From the NCBI RefSeq assembly GCF_002086485.1, contig NZ_MVHF01000004.1:1-64000 (forward strand): a stretch of 64,000 bases of DNA. The letters run 5' to 3'. This document shows, in pieces, positions 1 to 8,569 of this stretch. This DNA is from Mycobacterium aquaticum (GTDB lineage Bacteria > Actinomycetota > Actinomycetes > Mycobacteriales > Mycobacteriaceae). The notes beneath the pieces are model-generated. The model worked only from the letters and a program-made list of their open reading frames with translations, was not told where the DNA came from and made no database searches. How positions within the stretch are numbered: position 1 is the first letter of the stretch; each line of letters opens with the position of its first letter. The translations under genes were made by a program, and so were the position numbers.

Positions 1-3
1 AAC

Positions 4-38
4 GAGGCGCCGTCGGGGTCGCTCCTCGACGGCGCCTC
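4..38 (-). terminator. terminator-like hairpin
   Basis: GAGGCGCCGTCG at 4-15 is the exact reverse complement of CGACGGCGCCTC at 27-38, leaving an 11-nt loop. It lies about 30 bp downstream of the stop of the minus-strand HNH gene. There is no clear U-tract, which is common for mycobacterial terminators, so termination is inferred from position and stem strength only. Confidence 0.5.
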
Positions 39-69
39 CCCATGCCCACTTGACAGAATTCTCTACATA

Positions 70-1365
70 TCAGTTGGGCGATGGTGGTGGTTGGGGTTGG
101 AAGGGGGTGTACCACCACCAGTCGGCGCGTTCGCCGGTCGGCCCGCGGTAGGGCGGCACCTGGGGTGGGGGTGTGGTCGGTGGTCGGGCCAGCGAACCCC
201 GGTGTAGTTCGCGGCCGGTGGCGTCGGTGACCGTGAGTTGGTGGGCGGGGCCGGTGATGGTGATGCCGCCCTTGTGGTGCAACCGGTGGTGGTAGGGACA
301 CAGCAAGACCATGTTGTCCAGGTCGGTGGGGCCGCCGTCCTCCCAATGGACGATGTGGTGGGCGTGTAGGCCGCGGGTGGCGCCGCAGCCGGGGACTGCG
401 CAGCAGCGGTCGCGGTGCTCCAGAGCGCGGCGCAGCCGGCGGTTGACGGTGCGGGCGGCACGTCCCGCGCCGATGGGTTGCCCGTGGCGTTCGAACCAGA
501 CTTCGCAGGTGGCGTCGCAGGTCAGGTAGCGCCGCTCGTCGTCGGTGAGCACTGGGCCCAGGTGCAATGCGGCGACGGGCTTCTCGCTATGCTTGTCGAG
601 ATCGACGTGGACGACGACGGTGGTGTGCTGGCCGTGCGGGCGGGCCGCCACATCGGCAGCCCAACCCGCTTCGACCAGGCTCATGAACGCATCGACGGTG
701 TTGGGGAAGGGTGGTGCCTGTTCCGATACCTGGTCCCCTTCGTCGTCGTCGCGTTTCCACGCCGCGATCAGCGCCTCCTGGTGTGAGCGCATCCCGGCGT
801 CGAGTTTCGCTGCTTCCAGCCGGGGCAGGGTGATCTGGTAGGTGGTGCTGTCGTCGTGCTCGATTTTGGTGAACGACCGTTTCGGTTCCACAGCCGGCTC
901 CGGCTCAGTGGGCGCGTCGGGATCGGGTTGGGGTTTGGGCTCGGGTTCGAGTTTGATCGCGGTGCGTAATTGGGTGACGGTGGCGACCGCGGCCAGCTCG
1001 GCAAAGTGCGCATCGGAGCCGTCGGCGGCGCGTTCGGCGATCACCCCCACCTGATCCAGGGATAACCGGCCCTCCCGCAGGGCTTGGGTGCAGAGGGGGA
1101 ATTGCTCGGCGCGGCGTGCCACCGCCACGATCGTGTCGGCGTTGTTCGGGGTGACACCGGTTTTCCACGCCACGAACGCCGTGATCGAGCGGGCTCCGGT
1201 GGCGCCACACAATTCGTCGCGTTCCAGTTCGGCGACAATGTCGACGATGCGTCCGTCGATCGCATTGCGCTGCCCGCACAACTCCGACAACTCCTCGATC
1301 AACACCTCCAACCGCTGCGCAGGGCTCGGCCCGTCATCAGCGAAAGATGTTGGCTGCGAGGACAT
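70..1365 (-). CDS. HNH endonuclease / DUF222 (13E12 repeat family) protein
   Basis: This 431-residue protein has the two-part build of the mycobacterial 13E12/REP13E12 family. An N-terminal helical DUF222 region (LEVLIEELSEL, later ELCGATGARSITAFVAWKTG) is followed by an acidic proline-rich linker (EPEPKPQPDPDAPTEPEPA). Near the C-terminus is an HNH nuclease fold with CAVPGCGATRGLHAHHIVHW followed by CPYHHRLHH, which supplies the zinc cysteines and the H-N-H residues. Such proteins are predicted metal-dependent DNA endonucleases of unknown biological role and are often multicopy. An alternative in-frame ATG lies 54 nt upstream at 1419; I prefer 1365 because family homology begins soon after it, but no strong Shine-Dalgarno sequence decides. 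Confidence 0.85.
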   Translation of the reverse strand: MSSQPTSFADDGPSPAQRLEVLIEELSELCGQRNAIDGRIVDIVAELERDELCGATGARSITAFVAWKTGVTPNNADTIVAVARRAEQFPLCTQALREGRLSLDQVGVIAERAADGSDAHFAELAAVATVTQLRTAIKLEPEPKPQPDPDAPTEPEPAVEPKRSFTKIEHDDSTTYQITLPRLEAAKLDAGMRSHQEALIAAWKRDDDEGDQVSEQAPPFPNTVDAFMSLVEAGWAADVAARPHGQHTTVVVHVDLDKHSEKPVAALHLGPVLTDDERRYLTCDATCEVWFERHGQPIGAGRAARTVNRRLRRALEHRDRCCAVPGCGATRGLHAHHIVHWEDGGPTDLDNMVLLCPYHHRLHHKGGITITGPAHQLTVTDATGRELHRGSLARPPTTPPPQVPPYRGPTGERADWWWYTPFQPQPPPSPN

Positions 1366-1426
1366 GCCACCATTATGGCGAAGGCCACCGACAAGTTTCG
1401 GGCCTGACCGCACCGACATTCACGTC

Positions 1427-1555
1427 ATGGACAAAAGCTTCGAAATCTGTCCCTGTGGTGAATCTCGGTGGTCGCGAGCACTGATTCGACACCGAAAGAC
1501 CTGCTGGCCCGAAGCCATATACCGCACCGAACCACAAGCCGCTTGGCGCAAATAG
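1427..1555 (+). CDS. possible small Cys/His-containing peptide
   Basis: A 42-codon frame starts MDKSFEICPCGESRWSRALI and continues with HRKTCW, giving a Cys-x-Cys...His-x3-Cys pattern that could bind zinc. It occupies most of the gap between two minus-strand genes. I see no convincing ribosome binding site and no recognisable family, so this may be chance. It is listed because it is the only sensible frame in the gap. Confidence 0.2.
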   Translation: MDKSFEICPCGESRWSRALIRHRKTCWPEAIYRTEPQAAWRK

Positions 1556-1582
1556 GAGCATCACGTTCACGCGTGGCCATGC

Positions 1583-2488
1583 TCAGATCAGCGCCTTGTT
1601 GTGCCTGATTCGGCGGCGCAGATCGGTCATCAGCACCGCGTAATTGCCGTTGCGCAAGGACTTCGGCAGGAACCGGTTGACGAAGGACACGAACAGGAAC
1701 AGGTGCTCGAACCGGCGCCGGTCGGTGTCGGTCCAGTCGAACCCCATCACGTTGCGGAATACGGGGGCCAGAAACCCGATGGTGAGGAATCGCAGCAGCG
1801 GCGCCAGCATAAGGCGCAGCACAGGGTTGATCATCTTGAGTTGTACTAGGTGCATCAGGTATTCGTGGACGAACGGCGTCATCTGCACCCGCTCGCACGC
1901 AGTGTTCCAGTACGCGTCGAAGTCCGCGCGGGTGGCGGGCCACTGCGCTTCGAGCACCTGCAACGTGGTGCCGATCGGCATGGCGCTCTGATAGAACCCT
2001 TCGGCCTGCTCGTCGGTGAGCTTGCCGTAAAGCAGCTGATGGGTGTCCTCGTAGAAGATGAACAGGCATGCGGCGACCCATAACTGGAGTTCGCGGTGGA
2101 ACGCGTTGTAGGACACCGGGCTCTCGGCGGTGGAGCGGACCTGCCGGTGCGCGGTGTTGACCGCCTCGCGGTAGGCGGCACGCTCCTCGTCGGTCCCCAG
2201 GATCGCCACGGCGAGATACTGTGCGGTGGTGCGCAACCGTTTCCAGGGATGACGCACCAGACTGCCGGACTCGACGCGGCTTTCCGCCACCCCGTAGCCG
2301 ACCTCGGGCCAGCTCATCTGCATGATCACGTTGGCGGCGGCACCGGCGGCCGACCAGAAGTCCAGCGCATCGGTGAGGTCGACGTCCTTCTTCCGGTTCC
2401 ACCGCGGTACCCGCTGGGTGATGGTGATCCTGGTCTCCGCGGTGGTCAGCCGGGGTGGCGCCGCGAGATCGACGTAAGTGGTTGGCAT
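1583..2488 (-). CDS. oxygenase MpaB family protein (DUF2236)
   Basis: This 301-residue protein belongs to the DUF2236 family, which includes latex-clearing rubber oxygenase and fungal MpaB. Members bind b-type haem through a conserved histidine and oxidise hydrophobic substrates; mycobacteria carry many paralogues of unknown substrate. Visible marks are NTAHRQVR near residue 114, AFHRELQLWVAACLF near 130-143, and a hydrophobic C-terminal part (APLLRFLTIGFLAPVF) that suggests membrane association. The start is supported by GAAAGGA 5 nt upstream of the ATG. It follows the mce operon on the same strand after a short gap, so co-transcription and a lipid- or sterol-like substrate are possible, but that is inference. 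Confidence 0.85.
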   Translation of the reverse strand: MPTTYVDLAAPPRLTTAETRITITQRVPRWNRKKDVDLTDALDFWSAAGAAANVIMQMSWPEVGYGVAESRVESGSLVRHPWKRLRTTAQYLAVAILGTDEERAAYREAVNTAHRQVRSTAESPVSYNAFHRELQLWVAACLFIFYEDTHQLLYGKLTDEQAEGFYQSAMPIGTTLQVLEAQWPATRADFDAYWNTACERVQMTPFVHEYLMHLVQLKMINPVLRLMLAPLLRFLTIGFLAPVFRNVMGFDWTDTDRRRFEHLFLFVSFVNRFLPKSLRNGNYAVLMTDLRRRIRHNKALI

Positions 2489-2507
2489 GGCGGTCCTTTC
2501 GAGTCAC

Positions 2508-3086
2508 TCACACGGTCTGCACGTCGTTGACGATCCACCGGTCCCCGCTGCGGATCAGCGACACCACCATGCGGTACTTCTGGTTGCTGCCTTGCGGTGC
2601 AGTCACGTTGGTGACGTGCTGATCGACGAATGCGAACACGGTCGCGGAGTTGTCGTCGAGCCGCTCGACGGCAACGTGGTCGGCGGTCGCGGTGGCCACA
2701 CCCTTGCTGGTGACCACGATGTCGCGCAACGCCCTGACCATCTCGTCGTATTTGGTGGCGAACTCCGGGCTGGAGTCGGAGACGATACGGGCACGGTTGG
2801 CGTCGAGGTTCTGGTAGTCGAATGCGGCCATCGCCACCAGATAGTCGCGTGACATCGAAACCGCCTGCACTCGAAGCGCTTCGGTGTGCCGGTGCCGGTA
2901 CTCGCCGACGGACAGCAGGGCAACCGCGGCGACGGCGGCTGCCACCAAAAGCCCCACCAGGGCGATCATCGGCAGCCGCGGTAGCCGGCGCCGTGGCGCG
3001 GAGACGTCGGCCGAATCAGGCTCAGCGTCTGGGCGTTCCAGAGTCAGAACCGTCTCGCCGGCCTCGTCGTCATCGTCAGGATTCAC
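2508..3086 (-). CDS. Mce-associated membrane protein (Mas-type)
   Basis: This 192-residue protein follows mceF with a GTGA start/stop overlap, which fixes the GTG start at 3086. An acidic N-terminus (MNPDDDDEAGETV) precedes one transmembrane helix (about residues 38-60, MIALVGLLVAAAVAAVALL). A periplasmic domain follows whose helix and SNTF2-like sheet end in VVSLIRSGDRWIVNDVQTV, the typical C-terminus of proteins encoded after mceF. Such proteins are thought to stabilise the Mce lipid-import complex; OmamA is a studied example. Only one such gene is present here, whereas several mycobacterial mce operons have two or more. Confidence 0.85.
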   Translation of the reverse strand: MNPDDDDEAGETVLTLERPDAEPDSADVSAPRRRLPRLPMIALVGLLVAAAVAAVALLSVGEYRHRHTEALRVQAVSMSRDYLVAMAAFDYQNLDANRARIVSDSSPEFATKYDEMVRALRDIVVTSKGVATATADHVAVERLDDNSATVFAFVDQHVTNVTAPQGSNQKYRMVVSLIRSGDRWIVNDVQTV

Positions 3087-4306
3087 TGCGGTCCGCCTTT
3101 CAGGATGCTGCGCCATTTGTAGACCAGTTGGGCCAGAGTCGGAATCTTCACGGGGTCGTCGACCACCGGTGGGCCGATCGGATATCCCGGCGTCTGGGAG
3201 TGCTGCAGGCCGAGATCGTTGGGCCGCGGCGCGTTGACTGCTCCGCGCATGCCGAGATCCGGTGCGGGCGGGCAGTACATCACCAGATTGGGCAGGGTGG
3301 GGCTGACGTCGCCGATGGCCCGCCGGTCCACGTCGTAGTTGCACACCGGGCCCTGGGTTGCGATCAGCGAGAAGTCGGCCCGGGTCTGGCCGGTGGCGTC
3401 GTGCTTGACGATCGAGGTCAGAGCCTGCAGCCCTTTCGGGATCGTGGAGAGGCCGGTCTGCAGGGAATCGGTGCGGTCGGCGACGACGGGCATCACGGTG
3501 GCGAGGTTGGCCAGGGTCGCGCCGAACGTGCCGCGGTAGGTATCCAGGACACGCTGCAACGAATTGAGCGTTGCCGGGGTGTGATCGGTCAGGTAGAGGA
3601 ACACTGGTCCGCTGCCATCGAGTTGGGTCGCCAGTCGCGCGCCGGCCGCTACGCCCCGCACGAACGGGCCGTTCAGCGCGGCCATCGTTGTTACCAGGTC
3701 GGCGGTGCCGTCGACCAGAAATTGCAGCTGGCCGGCCTGGGTGTGGATGCGCCGCGAGATGTCGGCGCCGTTGTCGATCAGCGCGGCCAGGCTGGGGCCG
3801 AGCCCGTCGAACGCATTCGACAGTTCGGTACCCACCTCCCGGACCGACTGTGCATCAATGCCTTTCACGAGCTGCGCGGTGTCGCCCATGATGCGGTCCA
3901 TCTGCACCGGCTGGCGGTCGGCGGGTGCTGCGATGGTGTCGCCGGAAGCCAGGTACGGTCCGGCGTCGGTTTGCGGCAGGATGTCCACGCTCTGGATCCC
4001 GGCCGCGGTGCCCATGCCGATGGTCATGATGCTGTCGTGCGGGATCCGCGTCTCGGGGTCGAGCGCCAACCGCACCATTGCGGTGCCGTCGCGGTCCAGC
4101 CACACCGCATCGACCGTGCCCACCTGCACACCCCGTACCGTGACGCTGGTCCCGGCGGTCAGCCCGAATGCGTCGGACATCGTCGCGTTCAGCAGCAGTG
4201 GTGTGCGGAAGCCTTGCGGGCCTGCCACATAACGCACCCCGAACGGCACCACGATGGCCGCGATGGCCGCGAAGATCGCCAGCTGGACCACCACCAGGCG
4301 TCTCAC
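3083..4306 (-). CDS. mceF: MceF-type Mce family protein
   Basis: This 407-residue protein is the last of six MCE-domain proteins in the operon. The N-terminal helix (about residues 5-25, VVVQLAIFAAIAAIVVPFGV) anchors it. The MCE domain runs from about 35 to 115 with the family motif AGTSVTVRGVQVGTVDAVWL, followed by a long helical region (about 130-300) and a Pro-rich tail (VMYCPPAPDLG). In known Mce systems the six proteins form a hexameric tunnel passing lipids from the outer to the inner membrane. The ATG overlaps the mceE stop by ATGA, and the stop overlaps the next GTG, so translation is coupled on both sides. Confidence 0.9.
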   Translation of the reverse strand: MRRLVVVQLAIFAAIAAIVVPFGVRYVAGPQGFRTPLLLNATMSDAFGLTAGTSVTVRGVQVGTVDAVWLDRDGTAMVRLALDPETRIPHDSIMTIGMGTAAGIQSVDILPQTDAGPYLASGDTIAAPADRQPVQMDRIMGDTAQLVKGIDAQSVREVGTELSNAFDGLGPSLAALIDNGADISRRIHTQAGQLQFLVDGTADLVTTMAALNGPFVRGVAAGARLATQLDGSGPVFLYLTDHTPATLNSLQRVLDTYRGTFGATLANLATVMPVVADRTDSLQTGLSTIPKGLQALTSIVKHDATGQTRADFSLIATQGPVCNYDVDRRAIGDVSPTLPNLVMYCPPAPDLGMRGAVNAPRPNDLGLQHSQTPGYPIGPPVVDDPVKIPTLAQLVYKWRSILKGGPQ

Positions 4307-5361
4307 TTCAGACCTCCCGACAGGAACCCCTCGAGCGCCTGGTCGCCGGTGATCGGTGTGCCGTTGACGATCAGGCCACCGGTGAGCAGCTTGTCGACGG
4401 TGCCCGGAATATCCAGGGCGCCATCGAACATCAGGTAGTCGCCGTGCACCGACCGGCCGAATTTCTGCAGGAAGCCGTTCATCGCTGTCAGGGTTGCGCC
4501 GATGCGGTCGTTGAAGGTACCGAGGAGCCCCGCCACGGTGTTCGCGTCGGCGACCATGGCACTCAGATCGGTTCCGGCCAGCACGTTGTTGGCCGTCGCG
4601 GACAGCGCCGTAGTCGAGGCGAACAGGCTCTGCAGCTTGGCGCGCTGAACTTCGAGCATGGCCACGACTTTCGGAACCGCATCGAGATAGCCCGTGACGG
4701 CCTGCTGTTCCCGGTCGAACTGCCCGGTGATACTGGCTGCGAGGTTCATGGCCTGATCGAATTCACCCTGGTGTTCGGCAGCTTTCGCCGTCAGCTGCGA
4801 CAGTGCCTCGACAAGACCACGCACCTTCCCGCCGCGGCCGCGCAGCGCCTTGTCCAGCTCGCCGACGATGGTGGTCAGTTGGTCGACGCCGCTGCGGCTG
4901 AGCAGGGCGCCGAAAGTGGCCAGCGCGCTCTCGATCTGCGGTCCGAGCTGCGGGTGACTCGGTGGGATGACGTCGCCGTCGCGCAGCTCCCGCTGTGGTG
5001 GATGATCGGGAGCCGTCAGCCGGACGAACGGATTGCCCAGCGCCGAGGGAAGTTCCACGCTGGCCGCGGTGTTGGTGCCCAGGCCGCTGGCGTCCTGCAG
5101 GCTGAGCCGCACTGCGGCACCGGACGCGGCCATTGTCATCGCGCTGACTCGGCCGACCACTTTCTGTCCGTTGCGTACGTCGGCCCCGATGGTGATGCCG
5201 TCAGCGGTCGGCAGCACCACGGTGATGGCCATGGTGTCGCCGGGTGCGGTGCGTCCCACGGGCAGATCCTGAATTCCGATGTCGCTCAAAGACCATATCG
5301 TCGCGGTGGCGATCGCGACGGCTGCGGCGCTTGTCACCGCGGGCAAGCTTGGTCTGCGCAT
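4303..5361 (-). CDS. mceE: MceE-type Mce family protein lacking lipobox cysteine
   Basis: This 352-residue protein occupies the fifth mce position, where the family is normally a lipoprotein (LprK/LprN type). The family usually shows a lipobox ending in Cys a few residues before a G-x-QDLPLP stretch. Here the N-terminus runs MRRPSLPAVTSAAAVAIATA, then TIWSLSDIGIQDLPVG, with no Cys anywhere in the first 50 residues. The anchor is therefore a plain signal-anchor or cleaved peptide rather than a lipid, unless the start is misread. The MCE domain follows (GITIGADVRNGQKVVGRVSA), then the helical region. The start at 5361 lies 5 nt downstream of the mceD stop. Confidence 0.88.
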   Translation of the reverse strand: MRRPSLPAVTSAAAVAIATATIWSLSDIGIQDLPVGRTAPGDTMAITVVLPTADGITIGADVRNGQKVVGRVSAMTMAASGAAVRLSLQDASGLGTNTAASVELPSALGNPFVRLTAPDHPPQRELRDGDVIPPSHPQLGPQIESALATFGALLSRSGVDQLTTIVGELDKALRGRGGKVRGLVEALSQLTAKAAEHQGEFDQAMNLAASITGQFDREQQAVTGYLDAVPKVVAMLEVQRAKLQSLFASTTALSATANNVLAGTDLSAMVADANTVAGLLGTFNDRIGATLTAMNGFLQKFGRSVHGDYLMFDGALDIPGTVDKLLTGGLIVNGTPITGDQALEGFLSGGLK

Positions 5362-5366
5362 GCCGA

Positions 5367-6470
5367 TCACCTCGGGTACTTCGGGTTCGGAGCCGGAGTG
5401 GTGCCAGTGACGGCCGATACGATGCCCAGTGGGTCCGACCGGCTGATCGGGTAGGAGATCGGATTGGTGATCCCGGCGCCCACACACATCGGGAGCATCC
5501 ACCGGTCGCAGAAGTTCTGCGCGGCGGCGAACTGCGTGAGCACCGTCGACACGTTCAGCCGGATGCGACCGCGGCGATCCGGTCCGATGGTGTTGGAGAG
5601 GTTCTGCATCATGAGCGGGACGAGATCCATGAACTCGGCGAGTTCGGGCTGTTTGGTGGTCAATACGTCGCCGACGGCATTGAGGTTGGCGGCGATGGTC
5701 CCGAGCTCGTCGCCGTGCTCTGTGACGAACCGGTCGATCTGCTCGAGTACCGACTTGAGATCCTGCAGCGTCCCGCCGATGTCGATGTTCGCGTCCGCCC
5801 ACGTCCCGCCGAGCTGGTTGACCTCGGTGATCACTTGGTTGAGTGACACCTGCCGTCTGTTGAACGCCGCCATCAGCGTGGTCAGGTTGTCGACCACGGC
5901 GCCAATGTCGTCTGCACGTGCGCCCACCACCCCGCTGGCGGCACTGAGATTGCGCATGGCCTCGTTGAACTGCTTTCCCTGGCCACGCCATTCGTCGGCG
6001 CCGCGCGTCAGCACTTGGCCGATGTCACCCTGGCCCGGGCCGATGGCCGACGTCAGCGTGCTCAGGCTGCCTAGCATGGTGTCAAAGGTGATCGGCGCGT
6101 GACTGTGGTCGGCGGGGATGACGTGACCGTCGGCGAGCGTGGGACCCGACCCGCTGTACGCCGGCCCGAGTTCGACACTGCGATCGCTGATCAGCGCGGG
6201 GCTGAGCACGTACGCGTCGACATCGGCGGGCAGCACGACGTCGCCGGGAATGCTCATGCTGACCCGCACCGTGGTGCCCTGCGGCGTGACCGCGGTGACG
6301 CGCCCGACCGGGACGCCGAGCACGGTCACCTTGCTGCCGGGGTAGATGCCGTTGATATAGCTGAAGTCCGCGTGCACGGTGGTGGCCCGGTCGCTGCGGC
6401 CGAATACGAACCAGCCTCCACCGCCGAGGAAGGCCGCGATGACGAGCACGATCAGGATGCGACGGCTCAT
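5367..6470 (-). CDS. mceD: MceD-type Mce family protein
   Basis: This 367-residue protein begins MSRRILIVLVIAAFLGGGGW. The ATG overlaps the mceC stop (ATGA), which makes it a better choice than an upstream in-frame ATG at 6500. The single N-terminal helix is followed by an MCE domain (YINGIYPGSKVTVLGVPVGR, about residues 37-120). A helical region with repeated amphipathic stretches runs to about 280. The tail carries FCDRWMLPMC and a Pro-rich end (TPAPNPKYPR). It is a predicted subunit of the cell-envelope lipid importer. Confidence 0.9.
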   Translation of the reverse strand: MSRRILIVLVIAAFLGGGGWFVFGRSDRATTVHADFSYINGIYPGSKVTVLGVPVGRVTAVTPQGTTVRVSMSIPGDVVLPADVDAYVLSPALISDRSVELGPAYSGSGPTLADGHVIPADHSHAPITFDTMLGSLSTLTSAIGPGQGDIGQVLTRGADEWRGQGKQFNEAMRNLSAASGVVGARADDIGAVVDNLTTLMAAFNRRQVSLNQVITEVNQLGGTWADANIDIGGTLQDLKSVLEQIDRFVTEHGDELGTIAANLNAVGDVLTTKQPELAEFMDLVPLMMQNLSNTIGPDRRGRIRLNVSTVLTQFAAAQNFCDRWMLPMCVGAGITNPISYPISRSDPLGIVSAVTGTTPAPNPKYPR

Positions 6471-7522
6471 CGGCACTCCCGCTGAACGTTCAAGAAGCAC
6501 AACAGGTTGTCGGGCATCACCAGCGATGGCGAGTTGACGTCCGCCCAGGTGCCATTGCCGGTCGCGTTGGTGACCGCGCGGATTGCCGGTGGCATCTGAA
6601 CGAGGGTCTGCTCGATTTTGTCGGCATTGGCCTTCAAGGTCCCGGTGACTGCAGCCAGCTTGGTGACCAGTTCGCCGAAGTCTTGTTGCTTGGCGCCGTA
6701 CACCGCGGACAATTGCCGCAGGATCGCACCCAAATTGGTGACGATGTCGGTCAGCGCCTGCCGGCGCGCGGTCAGTGCCGACACGATGTGCTGCGCGTTC
6801 GCTGCGGTGGCACTCAAGGAATCGCTCTGCTGGACCAGCAGTTCCGACAGCGAGCGCGAGATCCGCAGCAGCTCATCGACCTTGTCGCCGTTCTGTGCGA
6901 AAGCCGAGCTGGCGCTGCTGATCCCGGCCAGCACGCGGCCCAGTTCGGCGCTGTCGCCGGGCATGGACTCGGTCAGGGTGTTCATCATGTCGGCGAGTGG
7001 CTGCTGCTCGACGCCGGTCGTGGCGCGCGCGGCTTGACGGCCCACTTCGTCGAGGCTGTACGGCACGGTGGTGCGGGCCAGCGGAATGGTGCGGGAGTCC
7101 TGAGGATTGACGCTTCCGGCAGGCATCACGTCGAGGAACCGTTTGCCCAGTACGGTCCGTAACCGGACGGTGACGGTGGTGCGATTACCCAATGGTTGTG
7201 CCTTGTCGAGCCGGAAACCCACCTGCACGTGATTGCCCGCCAGCGCGACCTGCTCGACGCGCCCGGCGGGTACCCCGGCGACGTAGACCGGGTCGCCACT
7301 GGTCAGTCCGCTGGCATTGGCCAGTTCGGCGGCGTAGGCGTTGGTGCGTACCTGGTAGACCAGGCGCGGCACGCCGATCGAGACGAGCATGATGGCAATC
7401 AGCGTGATGGTGCCGATCATGCCGAGCGCCAGGGGGATTGACGGGTTGTGTTTGCGTTGATCTTTGACGAAGAGAAAAATCACCGCACCGACGAACAGGT
7501 CGATCAGTTTGACGAGAAACAT
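6467..7522 (-). CDS. mceC: MceC-type Mce family protein
   Basis: This 351-residue protein has its ATG immediately after the mceB TAG (TAGATG). It has an unusually long hydrophobic N-terminal part: a first hydrophobic stretch (LIDLFVGAVIFLFV, about 6-19) and then the canonical signal-anchor (LALGMIGTITLIAIMLVSIG, about 31-50). The MCE domain follows with ASGLTSGDPVYVAGVPAGRV, then the helical region. The C-terminus ends LLCFLNVQRECR, with the paired cysteines typical of MceB/C C-termini. The first segment could be a start-site artefact, but no SD-supported internal start is obvious. Confidence 0.88.
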   Translation of the reverse strand: MFLVKLIDLFVGAVIFLFVKDQRKHNPSIPLALGMIGTITLIAIMLVSIGVPRLVYQVRTNAYAAELANASGLTSGDPVYVAGVPAGRVEQVALAGNHVQVGFRLDKAQPLGNRTTVTVRLRTVLGKRFLDVMPAGSVNPQDSRTIPLARTTVPYSLDEVGRQAARATTGVEQQPLADMMNTLTESMPGDSAELGRVLAGISSASSAFAQNGDKVDELLRISRSLSELLVQQSDSLSATAANAQHIVSALTARRQALTDIVTNLGAILRQLSAVYGAKQQDFGELVTKLAAVTGTLKANADKIEQTLVQMPPAIRAVTNATGNGTWADVNSPSLVMPDNLLCFLNVQRECR

Positions 7523-8569
7523 CTATTGGCACACCTCGGAATGTCTGCGGCCGAAGATGTTCGCCTCGTGGCTGGCGATCTTCAGAGTGAAGTTGCACAG
7601 GTACAGGCTGACGAAGCCGCCGTAGCTGGTGGTGTGGTTGATCGCGGCACCGAACTGCGGCAGGTTGCCGAGCAGCGCGGCGAACTGCTCGCTGTTGGGC
7701 TGCCAGGAGCCGAGCATGTTCTTGAGGTTGGTGATGGTGTCGCCGTAATCCGCGCCACCGCTCCCGACGGCGCCTGCCAGCGTGGCCAGCACCGCGTTGC
7801 CCTGGTCGATGAGCAGTTCGAGTTGTCCGTCCCCGCTGGTGATCGCGGCGCTGAGCCGGCCCAGCCCGCCGAGCATTTCTTCCAGCTGGGGTTGGCGGGC
7901 GTGGATCGACCGCATCAGCGTCGACATATTGTCGATGAGCTGAGTGAAGATCCCTGCGTTGTTGCTCAACGAGGTTGTCATCGAAGCGATCTGGGTGAGC
8001 AGAGTGGTGAGGGTCTGGGCTTGGCCGCTGAAGGTCTCGACGAAGCCACGGGTCAGACTGTTGACCTGTTCGGGTGCGAGCGCGTCGAACAGCGGTTTGA
8101 AGCCATTGAGCAGCGCGGTCAGATCCACCGCGGGCGCGGTGTGTGCCAGTGGGATGATGCCGCCCGCAGCAAGTTTGGCCGGGGCGTCGTCGGTCGACAC
8201 GTTCATGACGACGCCGTCGGGGTCCGTCAGCGCGACGTAGCGCGCGCCGAGCATGTCGCCGTAGCGGACCGCCGCGGTCACGTCGGTGGTGAAGGTGTAC
8301 TCGGACTTGACCTCGATGCCGACGTCGGCACGGCTGGTGCCGTCGGGGTTACCGGCGAACGCGATGGACTCGACGCGCCCGATCCGAATACCGTTCATGG
8401 TCACCGGGTTTCCGACGTTGAGCCCCTCCACGCTGCTGAACTGCGCCAGATAGGTCACGGTGCTGCCGCGGACCGGCACTGACAGGGTGTTGGTCACGAG
8501 CATCGCGCTGACGACACCGGCCGCACAGTAGCCGCCGAGCTTGATCCAGGACCGGCTGCGGGTATTCAT
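7523..8569 (-). CDS. mceB: MceB-type Mce family protein
   Basis: This 348-residue protein has an N-terminal membrane anchor (about residues 10-30, LGGYCAAGVVSAMLVTNTL). Its MCE domain carries SVEGLNVGNPVTMNGIRIGR, and a long helical region spans about 140-320. The C-terminus (SLYLCNFTLKI...HSEVCQ) has two cysteines as in other MceB proteins. The ATG overlaps the mceA stop by ATGA. Its role is as a structural subunit of the Mce lipid-transfer tunnel. Confidence 0.9.
   Translation of the reverse strand: MNTRSRSWIKLGGYCAAGVVSAMLVTNTLSVPVRGSTVTYLAQFSSVEGLNVGNPVTMNGIRIGRVESIAFAGNPDGTSRADVGIEVKSEYTFTTDVTAAVRYGDMLGARYVALTDPDGVVMNVSTDDAPAKLAAGGIIPLAHTAPAVDLTALLNGFKPLFDALAPEQVNSLTRGFVETFSGQAQTLTTLLTQIASMTTSLSNNAGIFTQLIDNMSTLMRSIHARQPQLEEMLGGLGRLSAAITSGDGQLELLIDQGNAVLATLAGAVGSGGADYGDTITNLKNMLGSWQPNSEQFAALLGNLPQFGAAINHTTSYGGFVSLYLCNFTLKIASHEANIFGRRHSEVCQ

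Noticed and set aside
2822..4438. 538-codon plus-strand frame opposite mceF and its neighbours
   Set aside because: It is the shadow of GC-rich coding DNA; the minus-strand frames carry clear MCE domains and 4-bp overlaps, and the translated shadow is Arg/His/Gly-rich with no family.
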